From the NCBI GenBank assembly GCA_964353355.1, contig CAYGVT010000054.1:1-24211 (forward strand): 24,211 nt of DNA, written 5' to 3'. Below the pieces are notes generated by a model. It made no database searches. It was not told where the DNA came from and saw only the letters and a list, made by a program, of their open reading frames with translations. The stretch is from CAYGVT01 sp964353355 (lineage in GTDB: Archaea; Thermoplasmatota; DTKX01; GCA-020343715). Positions 13,678 to 21,501 of this stretch are shown here, piece by piece. Position 1 is the first letter of the stretch. Every line of letters begins with the position of its first letter. The position numbers and the translations under genes were made by a program.

Positions 13678-15240
13678 GTGGCCATCGAACCGCTGGTCAG
13701 GCCCCTCGTCCTGTGCATACTGGACGGGTGGGGCTGCACGCCCGAGCTCGACGGCAATGCCGTCGAGATGGCCCGCGCGTCGAACCTGCGGTCCATCATG
13801 GCGGAGTGCCCCTGGATACTCATCAACGTGTCCGGCATGGCCGTGGGCCTGCCCGAGGGCCAGATGGGCAACTCGGAGATAGGCCACCTCAACATGGGCG
13901 CGGGGCGCATCGTCCACCAGTCGCTCACGCGCATCAACCTGTCCATCGATGATGGCTCGTTCCGGCAGAACGCGGCCCTCGCCGAGGCCATCGACCTGTC
14001 CATCAAGCGCGGCTCGAGCCTCCACCTGATGGGGCTGGTGTCCGACGGCGGCGTGCACTCGCACATCGACCACCTCCTCGCGCTACTCGCGATGGCCGCC
14101 GAACGCGGGGCCAAGAGGGTCTACGTCCATGCCTTCACGGACGGCCGCGACGTCCCGCCAGTGTGCGCCGCCGGGCACATCGAGCAGCTCGAGCGGGAGA
14201 TGGCGAGGCTCGGCGTGGGCAAGGTCGCGACCGTCATGGGCCGGTACTACGGCATGGACCGCGACCGTCGGTGGGAGCGCACCAAGCTCGCCTACGACTG
14301 CATCGTGGGCGGCGAGGGCATGGAGGCCGCGAGCGCCCAGGAGGCCCTCGAGAGGGCCTACGCGCGCGCAGAGACGGACGAGTTCGTCCGGCCCACGCGC
14401 GTGGCGCGCGAGCCCGAATCCCTCGTGAGGACGGGCGATTCGGTCGTGTTTTTCAACTTCCGCCCCGACCGGGCGCGGCAGCTCTCCTACGCCATGACCG
14501 ACCCGTTCTTCTCCGACTTCCCGCGCGGGCAGCAGCCCATCGTGCACTTCGTGTGCATGACCCAGTACGATGACCGCATCCCCGCGTACGTGGCCTACTT
14601 CCCCATCGAGGTCGTGCGTTGCCTCGCGGAGGTCGTGAGCGGGGCTGGGCTCGCCCAGCTCAAGGTCGCGGAGACGGAGAAGTACGCGCACGTGACCTAC
14701 TTCTTCAACGGCGGTCGCGAGGAGCCCTTCCCGGGCGAGACGCGCATGCTCGTGCCGTCGCCCAAGGTCGCGACTTACGACCTCATCCCTGAGATGTCGG
14801 CGTGGGGCGTCATGGGCGTGGTCCTCCGCAACCTGGAATCCAAGGAGTACGACCTCGTCATCGTCAACTTCGCCAACCTGGACATGGTCGGCCACACGGG
14901 CGACATCAAAGCGACCGTCAGGGCGGTCGAGACGGTCGACGCGTGCGTGGGCGAGATCAGGAGGACCGTCGAGAAGCTGGGGGGCGTGCTCATCGTCACC
15001 TCGGACCACGGCAATGCCGAGGCGATGGTCTACCGCACCACCCGCTCGCCCAACACGGCCCACACCACCAACCCCGTGCCGTTCTGCGTCGTGGGCGCGA
15101 GGGGCGCCCATCTGCGCGAGGGGGGCGGCCTGGCCGACGTCGCGCCCACCGTGCTGGACATCATGGGGCTGCCCATCCCGGAGGAGATGACGGGCCGGTC
15201 GCTGCTGGTCCACGACGGTACGGACGGGAAGGGCACCTAG
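13678..15240 (+). CDS. gpmI: 2,3-bisphosphoglycerate-independent phosphoglycerate mutase (bacterial-type iPGM)
   Basis: A 520-aa enzyme interconverting 3- and 2-phosphoglycerate through a phosphoserine intermediate. Metal-binding and catalytic signatures run in order: LCILDGWG (Asp16), EGQMGNSEIGHLNMG with nucleophile Ser66, VSDGGVHSHIDHLL, HAFTDGRDVPP, GRYYGMDRDRRWERTKLAY, NFRPDRARQL, ETEKYAHVTYFFNGG, NFANLDMVGHTG, TSDHGNAEAM and HTTNPVPF. The match is full length to the bacterial GpmI family and unlike the shorter archaeal ApgM. GTG 13678 gives a normal-length protein starting MAIEPLVRPLVLC; in-frame ATG 13654 is an alternative, with only a weak AT-rich GCGAAAAGCA upstream. It is divergent from the RadA-like gene and followed by the M18 peptidase gene after a gap of tens of bases. 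Central carbon metabolism, cytosol. Confidence 0.95.
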   Translation: MAIEPLVRPLVLCILDGWGCTPELDGNAVEMARASNLRSIMAECPWILINVSGMAVGLPEGQMGNSEIGHLNMGAGRIVHQSLTRINLSIDDGSFRQNAALAEAIDLSIKRGSSLHLMGLVSDGGVHSHIDHLLALLAMAAERGAKRVYVHAFTDGRDVPPVCAAGHIEQLEREMARLGVGKVATVMGRYYGMDRDRRWERTKLAYDCIVGGEGMEAASAQEALERAYARAETDEFVRPTRVAREPESLVRTGDSVVFFNFRPDRARQLSYAMTDPFFSDFPRGQQPIVHFVCMTQYDDRIPAYVAYFPIEVVRCLAEVVSGAGLAQLKVAETEKYAHVTYFFNGGREEPFPGETRMLVPSPKVATYDLIPEMSAWGVMGVVLRNLESKEYDLVIVNFANLDMVGHTGDIKATVRAVETVDACVGEIRRTVEKLGGVLIVTSDHGNAEAMVYRTTRSPNTAHTTNPVPFCVVGARGAHLREGGGLADVAPTVLDIMGLPIPEEMTGRSLLVHDGTDGKGT

Positions 15241-15279
15241 CGGACAACGCCCCCGAAAATGCTTAATCTCCAGAGGGGC

Positions 15280-16788
15280 ATGGGCGCCCACACGTGCGGG
15301 GGTGAGAGCATTCCCAAGAAGGGCAAGGGCAGGGCGCGCAAGGGCAAGGGCAGGGCGCGCAAGGGCAAGGGCAAGGGCAAGGGCAAGCTCGAGGACAGGC
15401 TCCTCCTGAAAGACAAGCTCGTGTGGGAGGGCATCTCGAAGAGGGAGGCTCGCGCCGTCGAGGACTTCGTCGAGGGCTACAAATCCTTCCTGACCGGCGC
15501 GAAGGGCCTGCGCGAGGTCGTCGCGCGCATCGTGGCCATGGCGCGCGAGGCGGGCTTCGTGGAGCTCGCCACGGTCACGGAGCTCAAGCCTGGCGCGCGC
15601 GTCTACGCCACTAACCGTGGGAAGAGCGTCGCGCTCGCCGTCATCGGCCGGAGGCCCCTCGTCGAGGGTGCCCTCATCGTGGCCTCGCACGCGGACGCCC
15701 CCAGGCTCGACTTGAAGCAGCGGCCGCTCTACGAGGACGGAGCGACCCATCTGGCGCTGATGCGCACCCACTACTACGGCGGCATCAAGAAGTACCAGTG
15801 GACCAGCCACCCGATGTCGCTCCACGGCACCGTCTCGCTGGCGTCCGGGGCCACCGTGGACATCTCCATCGGCGAGGCGCCTGGCGACCCGGTGTTCACG
15901 GTCCCCGACCTGCTGCCCCACCTGTGGGGCAAGAGCCAGGCCACCCGTAAGGCGGACGAGGTGGTGAAGGGCGAGGAGCTGCACCTGGTCGTCGGTTCGC
16001 GGCCCATCGACGATTCGAAGGCCAAGGAGCGCGTCAAGCTCGCGGTGCTCGACCACCTCAATCGCACCCACGGCATCATCGAGGAGGACCTGATCTCCGC
16101 CGAGATCGAGGCCGTTCCCGCGGGGCCCGCTCGCGACGTCGGCTTCGACAGGTCCCTCGTGGGCGCCTACGCCCAGGACGACCGGTCGTGCGTCTACACC
16201 TCGCTGCAGGCCATCCTCGGGCTGCGCACGCCCGCGCGCACGTGCGCCGCCATCGTCGTGGACAAGGAGGAAATCGGCTCCGAGTCCAACACGTCGATGA
16301 AGTCGCGGTTCTTCCTGAACTTCCTCGAGGACATCCTGGTGCTCCAGGGGACGCCCCACCCCGAGCGCGACCTGTGGCGCTCGCTCCACGCATCGAGGTG
16401 CCTGAGCGCGGACGTGAACGCGGGCCTGGACCCGACCTTCAAGGACGTGCACGAGCAGCAGAACGCGGCCGTGCTCGGGCGCGGCATCGTCATCACCAAG
16501 TACACGGGCGGCGGGGGCAAGTACAACGCCTCGGACGCGACCGCCGAGTACGTGGGCGAGGTCCGCCGCCTCCTGAACGAGAGGCGGGTCCGGTGGCAGT
16601 ACGGCGCGATGGGCAAGGTCGACGAGGGCGGGGGCGGCACGGTGGCCAAGTTCCTCGCCGAGTTCGACATGGACGTGCTGGACGTGGGCCCCGCGCTGCT
16701 GTCGATGCACTCCCCGTTCGAGCTCTCCTCCAAGGTCGACATCTACCACACCCACAAGGCCTTCGCCGCGTTCTACGGGATGAGGTGA
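15280..16788 (+). CDS. M18 family metalloaminopeptidase with Lys/Gly-rich N-terminal tail
   Basis: About 502 aa. M18 zinc-binding signatures are present: ASHADAPRLDLKQRPLYEDG (first His near 137), GAYAQDDRSCVYTSLQAI (bridging Asp), VVDKEEIGSESNTSMKSR (catalytic and metal Glu), SADVNAGLDPTFKDVHE and MHSPFELSSKVDIYHTHKAF (last His). Enzymes of this family remove N-terminal residues and form large tetrahedral 12-mers. Before the catalytic core is an unusual tail of repeated KGKGRAR and KGKGK. The start is uncertain: ATG 15259 and ATG 15280 are in frame, and a later GTG (15421) would cut into the conserved domain. A TATA-like GCTTAATC overlaps ATG 15259, but co-transcription with gpmI, whose stop is 39 nt upstream of ATG 15280, is more likely. 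Confidence 0.88.
   Translation: MGAHTCGGESIPKKGKGRARKGKGRARKGKGKGKGKLEDRLLLKDKLVWEGISKREARAVEDFVEGYKSFLTGAKGLREVVARIVAMAREAGFVELATVTELKPGARVYATNRGKSVALAVIGRRPLVEGALIVASHADAPRLDLKQRPLYEDGATHLALMRTHYYGGIKKYQWTSHPMSLHGTVSLASGATVDISIGEAPGDPVFTVPDLLPHLWGKSQATRKADEVVKGEELHLVVGSRPIDDSKAKERVKLAVLDHLNRTHGIIEEDLISAEIEAVPAGPARDVGFDRSLVGAYAQDDRSCVYTSLQAILGLRTPARTCAAIVVDKEEIGSESNTSMKSRFFLNFLEDILVLQGTPHPERDLWRSLHASRCLSADVNAGLDPTFKDVHEQQNAAVLGRGIVITKYTGGGGKYNASDATAEYVGEVRRLLNERRVRWQYGAMGKVDEGGGGTVAKFLAEFDMDVLDVGPALLSMHSPFELSSKVDIYHTHKAFAAFYGMR
15319..15387 (+). repeat. In-frame tandem repeats encoding KGKGRAR and KG units
   Basis: Two identical 21-nt units (15319-15339 and 15340-15360, each AAGGGCAAGGGCAGGGCGCGC split as seven codons) are followed by AAGGGC repeats to 15387. 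The array encodes a Lys/Arg/Gly tail on the peptidase. Exact copies suggest recent slippage and possible length variation between strains. Confidence 0.8.
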
Positions 16789-16822
16789 CCGGCCCCCCTC
16801 GACCCCTCCCGCCACCTCTCCA

Positions 16823-16837
16823 CCACGGATGCCGTGG
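16823..16837. repeat. Small inverted repeat upstream of the giant surface-protein promoter
   Basis: CCACGG, ATG, CCGTGG forms a perfect 6-bp inverted repeat about 35 nt downstream of the M18 stop and 34 nt upstream of the next TATA box. Operator or RNA hairpin at the end of the previous transcript are both possible; chance is likely enough to keep confidence low. Confidence 0.3.
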
Positions 16838-16870
16838 GCAGGCCACCTGGCGAGGCACACCATCGGCAAC

Positions 16871-16879
16871 GTTAAATAG
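16871..16879 (+). promoter_or_regulatory. TATA box of the giant surface-protein gene
   Basis: GTTAAATAG is centred about 65 nt before ATG 16940, predicting a leader of about 39 nt. This is longer than for most genes here, and the leader ends with a good ribosome site. Confidence 0.6.
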
Positions 16880-16928
16880 GCCGGGTTCCTGTTTCCAATC
16901 GAGCTGGGGCCCTGGAGGCCCCATCAAT

Positions 16929-16934
16929 GGTGAT
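16929..16934 (+). promoter_or_regulatory. Shine-Dalgarno site deciding the start of the giant surface protein
   Basis: GGTGAT with a 5-nt spacer precedes ATG 16940. The nearby ATG 16927 is in another frame. The site confirms that this protein uses a leadered, SD-dependent start. Confidence 0.65.
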
Positions 16935-16939
16935 TGTAG

Positions 16940-19900
16940 ATGTTCGCCGCCCCGCCCGTAGCCGCAGCCCGTGACCCCGCCACCCGCAGCCGCAACGCCG
17001 CCGTCGCGGTCGTGATGGTGGTCCTGCTGCTCTGCGCGTCGGCCTCCGCCGCGGTGCTCGCGACGCCCCCGGCCGACGAGGCGCGTTCCTCGCCCGGGGG
17101 CGACAGGCGCGCGCCCTCGGCCGACGAGTGGCCCACGTTCAAGGCCGACGACCAGCGCACCGGGGAATCGGCCTCGGGCGCGCCGTCCGTGGGCAAGGTG
17201 CTGTGGACGACCCAGTTCCGTCCCGCGACCATATACAGTTCGCCCGTCGTTTGGAACTCCACGGTGTACGTGGGCGTGTCCTCCACGCTCCGCGCCCTCT
17301 GGGCCAAGAACGGGAGCGAACGGTGGGCCTACGAGGCAATCAACCCCATCCACACCGCGCCCACGGTGGCCGACGGCGCGGTCTACTTCGGCATGAACGA
17401 CATAAGCGGCATCGGCGTCGTCGCGGTCGACGCGCGCACGGGCGCCCACCTGTGGAACGCGACCATCCCGGACTACGTCACCTGCGCACCGCTCGTCGCG
17501 GGGCAGTTCGTCTATGCGGGCTGCCAGGACGGGCTGCTCTACTGCCTCCACAGGTCGAACGGCACGACCGCGTGGACCTTCGACACCACGCGCGCGTTCA
17601 AGTACGGCGCGCTGGCGTACTGGGACGGCAAGGTTTTCTTCGGCGTCGACGCCCTCGACGACAACATGGGCAAGGTCCTCGCGGTCAACGCCACCACTGG
17701 CAAGGAGGCATGGAACGCCACCGTCGTGGGCTCGGTCTGGTCCGCCCCCGCCATCGTGGACGGGACCGTGCTCGTGGGCACCGCGGCCGACAAGGCGCTC
17801 GGCCTGGAGGTCGGCAACGGCTACGTCTACCGGCTCGACGCGATGACCGGTGCACAGGTCTGGAGGTCCCTCAACCTTGGCCGCGTCTACGCCTCCCCGG
17901 CGGTCGCCAGCGGACGCGTTTTCATCGGCACGTTCGGCAAGACCATCAACGACATCGAGCTCATCGAGCCCCGCATGTACTGCCTCGACCTCGACAACGA
18001 CGGTGTGACCTTGTGGTCCAACGCGAGCCTGCACGCCGTCCAGAAGGCCAAGATATGGTCATCGGTGGCGGTCGCGGGCACGAAGATACTCTTCGGCGAC
18101 GAGCTGGGCTACATGAACGCATGGAGCGTGCTGGGCCGGCCCATCTGGTCCACCGACATCGGCGACGGCTCGGCCGTCAAGGTGAGCCCCGCGGTGGCGA
18201 TGGAGCAGGTCTACGCCGCCAACACCCTGGGCGCGGTCGTCTGCTTCGGTTCGCAGCCCGACCTGACCGTGAGCGCGGGGACCATACAGGTCGAGGACCA
18301 ATACCCGCACCTGGGCCAGCGCGTCCGCGTGAGCGCGATCGTGTCCAACCAGGGCGACAAGACCGCGACGGGCCGTGTGTTCCTGTACAACGGCACCCTC
18401 GACGAGTGGGACGCGGTCATCAACTCCACGACCGTGGTCCTGGAGCCCGGCAGGTCGACCTCGGTCGGCGCGGTATGGACCGCGGACGAGGTGGGCCCCA
18501 GGGCGGTGTGGGTGAGGGTGACGGACGTTGTGCCCAACGAGGCCGACGACACCAACAACGAGGCCAAGCGCGTGATCGAGGTGCTGCCGCCCGTCGAGGG
18601 CTGGCTCATGCAGGGTTCCAGCGGGCAGGCCACCGCGTTCATGCCCACCGACGCGCCCACGAACAACCTCACCAAGTGGCTGCTATCGTTGGGTGGCGAG
18701 CCAGGGCGCGGCATCGCCGTCACGCAGTCCACCGTGCTGTTCCCCGCCTCCGACCGGATGGTCGCGATGAACCGCACCGACGGTACCGTCGTGTGGTCCA
18801 CCCCGCTCGGCTCGAACGCCACGACCGCGCCCGCCGTGGGAGATGGCGCGGTCCTCGTGGGCACGGCGGCGGGCGCGGTGGTCGCGCTCGACCTCGAGGA
18901 GGGCACCCACAGGTTCACGCGCGTCGTCACTGGCACCCCCTCGGCCGCGCCCGTGACGGTCGGCGCGACCGTCTACGTGGGTACCGCCACGACCGCGAAC
19001 GGCGGCTGGCTCTACGCATTGGACACGCTCGACGGCAGCACCGTCTGGTCACGGTCGATGGACAAGCCGATGCGCGCGCGCGTCGCCATACTCGGGGACC
19101 GGCTGTTCGCGGTCTCCGACATCGGGGCCGTGCTCGCGCTAAACGCCACGACGGGAGCCCTCGTATGGCAGTTCCCGGTCGGCACCGCCCCGGCAGGCTC
19201 CCTCACGGCCGCGCCGGTGGTCACCGGCGACAGGCTGTTCGTCCCGAGCTCGTCGGGGTACGTCTACTGCCTCGACGCCGACCCCTCCGAGGGCATAGAC
19301 GAGGGCCAGGACGACGTGGATGGCTCGCCCTACGACCTCGTTTGGACCTTCCACGACGACCCCGCGGGACCCTTCGAGCTCTCCGGCGCCGTCGTCGATG
19401 GCCTGCTCGTGCTCGCCAAGGGCGATTCCCAGGTCATCGCAATCAACCTGTCCACGGGCGCCCTCGCGTGGCGTGGCGGCATGGCCACGACCGCACCCCT
19501 CACGACCGATGTCATCGCCATCAACGGGAGCGTCGTGGTCGGCGGTCTTGCGCTGGACATCCTGCGCGCGTCGGACGGCGCGCGCATATGGACCTACAGC
19601 CACCCGGTGAGGCCCCTGACGGGCGCACCCGCGGCGCTCGACGGAATGCTCTTCGTCGCGGACACGCTCGGCATCGTCTACGCGTTCGGAAAGGTCCGCA
19701 ACATCCCGCCCGTCGCTGACATCTCCGAGCCGCTGCCCGACCGCGAGGCTCGCCTCAACGAATCAATCACGTTCAACGCGTCCACGACCACGGACGACAA
19801 GGAACTGCCCGAGACCGCCTTCCAGTGGGACTTCGACGACGGCAACTTCTCGCTGTCGCGCGTGACGTCGCACGCCTACGAGGCGCCCGGCATCTTCCAC

Positions 19901-21244
19901 GTCACGCTCACCGTCACGGACTCGGACGGGGCCAAGGACAATGCCACGGTAACCATCCACGTGCTGCAGAACCACGCGCCCATCCTCGACCTCGCGATGG
20001 TCACGCCCGGCCACGGGACCGCCCTGGAGGACTACTTCAACTTCTCGGTGCGCTACACGGACCCGGACGGCGATCCCCCCGAGGCCATCGTCATGAGGCT
20101 CGCCGACGACCCGAGGTACCAGTTCATCACGCTCGACGAGGTCGACCCCTCCGACACGGACTTCAAGGACGGGAAGCTCTACTCCGTTCCGAAGACGCTC
20201 GGCTCCGAGCCCTATCCATCGGTCCTGTTCCGGGCCTCGGACGGTATCGCGATCGCCGAGACGACCATAACGGGTCCTCGGGTCCTCGTCACGCGCACCT
20301 TCCCCAACAACGTGGGCGACGTCGAGGTGACCCTGACGTACGTGGGCCCCAACGAGCTCGAGTTCGAGCCCGTCTCGTCCCCGCCCACGACGTTCCCGAC
20401 GTCGCTGTTCCCCATCGACCTTTATGTGGGCCTCACCCTCAACACGACCTACCTCCAGGAGGCCAGCATCGCCATCAATTACACCTACCATGCGACGGAG
20501 GGTTTCGACCTCGCGACGCTCTCGGTCTACAGGTGGACGGTCTCCGGCGAGGAGGCTGAATGGAAGTACGTGCCCTCGAGCCGTGTCGACCTCGCGCGCG
20601 GGCTCGTCACCGCGGAGATCTCGGCCCTGCGTGGCGACATCTACACGGTCCTCGGCAACAAGCTCAGTCCGCCGCCGAACCGCGCCCCCATCCCCGTCAT
20701 CACATACGAGAGCCGGACCTACAGGCCTGGCCAGCGCGTCGACTTCGACGGCTCGGGCTCGCTGGACCCCGACGAGCGGACGCTCAACGACCGCATCGTC
20801 GAGTGGGTCTGGGACTTCGGCGACGGCACGCCGGTGCAGCGCGGCAAGAACGCCACACACGTATTCGAGCACGACGGCGTCTACGACGTCAGGCTCACCG
20901 TCACGGACGCGAACGGAGCGGGCAACTCCACGCTCGTCAAGGTCACCGTGCGCGCCGAGGAGGAGGCGTCCTGGCTGCTGTGGCTGGCGCTCGTGGGCAT
21001 CCTGGTGCTCATCGTCCTGCTCTTCTACCCCAAGAGCTACTACCGGGGCAAGGACGAGAAGGGCCTGTGGGAGGAGGGGGACGAGGCCGCCTCCGAGGAG
21101 GCCGTGCCCGCGTCGAAGGCGCCCGAGGCCCCGAACGGCGGCAAGGGCGCGAAGCGGGACGGAGCGCCCGAGCCTGCGAAGGGAGACATCGATGACATCA
21201 TCGACGAGCTCGAGGAGGACCGCGAGCATCCCAAGAAGAGGTGA
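16940..21244 (+). CDS. Giant membrane-anchored surface protein: PQQ-type beta-propellers, CARDB-like, PKD domains
   Basis: 1434 aa. A signal or anchor helix is at about 21-41 (AVAVVMVVLLLCASASAAVL). Propeller 1 (about 62-435) has PQQ-like blades ending in motifs such as VAVDARTGAHLW, LAVNATTGKEAW and YRLDAMTGAQVW. A CARDB-like Ig domain (about 438-548: PDLTVSAGTIQV, VSNQGDKTATG, NEADDTNNEA) follows. Propeller 2 (about 553-914) has LALNATTGALVWQF and IAINLSTGALAW. PKD domain 1 (about 920-1010) has FQWDFDDGNFS. Two beta-rich domains follow (about 1010-1240), then PKD 2 (about 1246-1343) with WVWDFGDGTPVQ. A TM helix (1343-1364, LLWLALVGILVLIVLLF) leads to an acidic cytosolic tail of 70 residues. 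Many N-x-S/T sites fit S-layer-like glycosylation. No PQQ cofactor or catalysis can be claimed: such propellers mostly bind ligands or proteins. Likely adhesion or sensing. Confidence 0.88.
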   Translation: MFAAPPVAAARDPATRSRNAAVAVVMVVLLLCASASAAVLATPPADEARSSPGGDRRAPSADEWPTFKADDQRTGESASGAPSVGKVLWTTQFRPATIYSSPVVWNSTVYVGVSSTLRALWAKNGSERWAYEAINPIHTAPTVADGAVYFGMNDISGIGVVAVDARTGAHLWNATIPDYVTCAPLVAGQFVYAGCQDGLLYCLHRSNGTTAWTFDTTRAFKYGALAYWDGKVFFGVDALDDNMGKVLAVNATTGKEAWNATVVGSVWSAPAIVDGTVLVGTAADKALGLEVGNGYVYRLDAMTGAQVWRSLNLGRVYASPAVASGRVFIGTFGKTINDIELIEPRMYCLDLDNDGVTLWSNASLHAVQKAKIWSSVAVAGTKILFGDELGYMNAWSVLGRPIWSTDIGDGSAVKVSPAVAMEQVYAANTLGAVVCFGSQPDLTVSAGTIQVEDQYPHLGQRVRVSAIVSNQGDKTATGRVFLYNGTLDEWDAVINSTTVVLEPGRSTSVGAVWTADEVGPRAVWVRVTDVVPNEADDTNNEAKRVIEVLPPVEGWLMQGSSGQATAFMPTDAPTNNLTKWLLSLGGEPGRGIAVTQSTVLFPASDRMVAMNRTDGTVVWSTPLGSNATTAPAVGDGAVLVGTAAGAVVALDLEEGTHRFTRVVTGTPSAAPVTVGATVYVGTATTANGGWLYALDTLDGSTVWSRSMDKPMRARVAILGDRLFAVSDIGAVLALNATTGALVWQFPVGTAPAGSLTAAPVVTGDRLFVPSSSGYVYCLDADPSEGIDEGQDDVDGSPYDLVWTFHDDPAGPFELSGAVVDGLLVLAKGDSQVIAINLSTGALAWRGGMATTAPLTTDVIAINGSVVVGGLALDILRASDGARIWTYSHPVRPLTGAPAALDGMLFVADTLGIVYAFGKVRNIPPVADISEPLPDREARLNESITFNASTTTDDKELPETAFQWDFDDGNFSLSRVTSHAYEAPGIFHVTLTVTDSDGAKDNATVTIHVLQNHAPILDLAMVTPGHGTALEDYFNFSVRYTDPDGDPPEAIVMRLADDPRYQFITLDEVDPSDTDFKDGKLYSVPKTLGSEPYPSVLFRASDGIAIAETTITGPRVLVTRTFPNNVGDVEVTLTYVGPNELEFEPVSSPPTTFPTSLFPIDLYVGLTLNTTYLQEASIAINYTYHATEGFDLATLSVYRWTVSGEEAEWKYVPSSRVDLARGLVTAEISALRGDIYTVLGNKLSPPPNRAPIPVITYESRTYRPGQRVDFDGSGSLDPDERTLNDRIVEWVWDFGDGTPVQRGKNATHVFEHDGVYDVRLTVTDANGAGNSTLVKVTVRAEEEASWLLWLALVGILVLIVLLFYPKSYYRGKDEKGLWEEGDEAASEEAVPASKAPEAPNGGKGAKRDGAPEPAKGDIDDIIDELEEDREHPKKR

Positions 21245-21410
21245 TGCGCGCCCTTGGGCAGGCACTGTGCGACCGTCCACCCCGCCACCACCGCATGGTC
21301 ATGCGCGCGCCCGTACCGGCGCCGATTCGCACCGACACGACCTCGCTCCCACCCGGTCTCCGCGGTCCGTCGGCACCGTTCCAGTCCGGGAGTTAAGGGC
21401 GCTCCATAAC

Positions 21411-21418
21411 TATTTATA
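21411..21418 (+). promoter_or_regulatory. TATA box upstream of the large TM protein gene
   Basis: TATTTATA is one of the clearest TATA boxes in the window. Transcription would start near 21440, just before ATG 21445 of a short upstream ORF and about 60 nt before GTG 21501. No gene is seen between 21245 and 21410. Confidence 0.7.
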
Positions 21419-21444
21419 CCGAGCCCGTCCCTTCACATCCTGGG

Positions 21445-21501
21445 ATGCACTCAAGCAGGGCTCTCTCTAGCAGAAGGGATGGGCTTTGGGAAACCGGATA
21501 G
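21445..21501 (+). other. Possible 18-codon upstream ORF whose stop overlaps the next start (TAGTG)
   Basis: ATG 21445 opens MHSSRALSSRRDGLWETG, followed by TAG at 21499-21501. The G of TAG is the first base of GTG 21501, which is in frame with the following gene. ATG 21445 is about 30 nt from the TATA centre, so it would be nearly leaderless. It may couple or tune translation of the downstream gene; it may also be chance. Confidence 0.4.

Noticed and set aside
12238..14073. A 611-codon minus-strand frame overlapping the RadA-like pair and the start of gpmI
   Set aside because: Its translation is Arg/Ala/Pro-rich without motifs, and it overlaps genes with recognisable domains and proper start signals.
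14083..16869. A 928-codon open frame on the minus strand, opposite gpmI and the M18 gene
   Set aside because: It is antisense to two clear enzymes, has a His/Arg/Val-biased low-complexity translation and no domain. In GC-rich DNA such shadow frames stay open by codon bias.
17128..19719. An 863-codon plus-strand frame within the giant surface-protein gene
   Set aside because: It is an alternative frame of the PQQ/PKD gene with Arg/His-rich composition and no domain.
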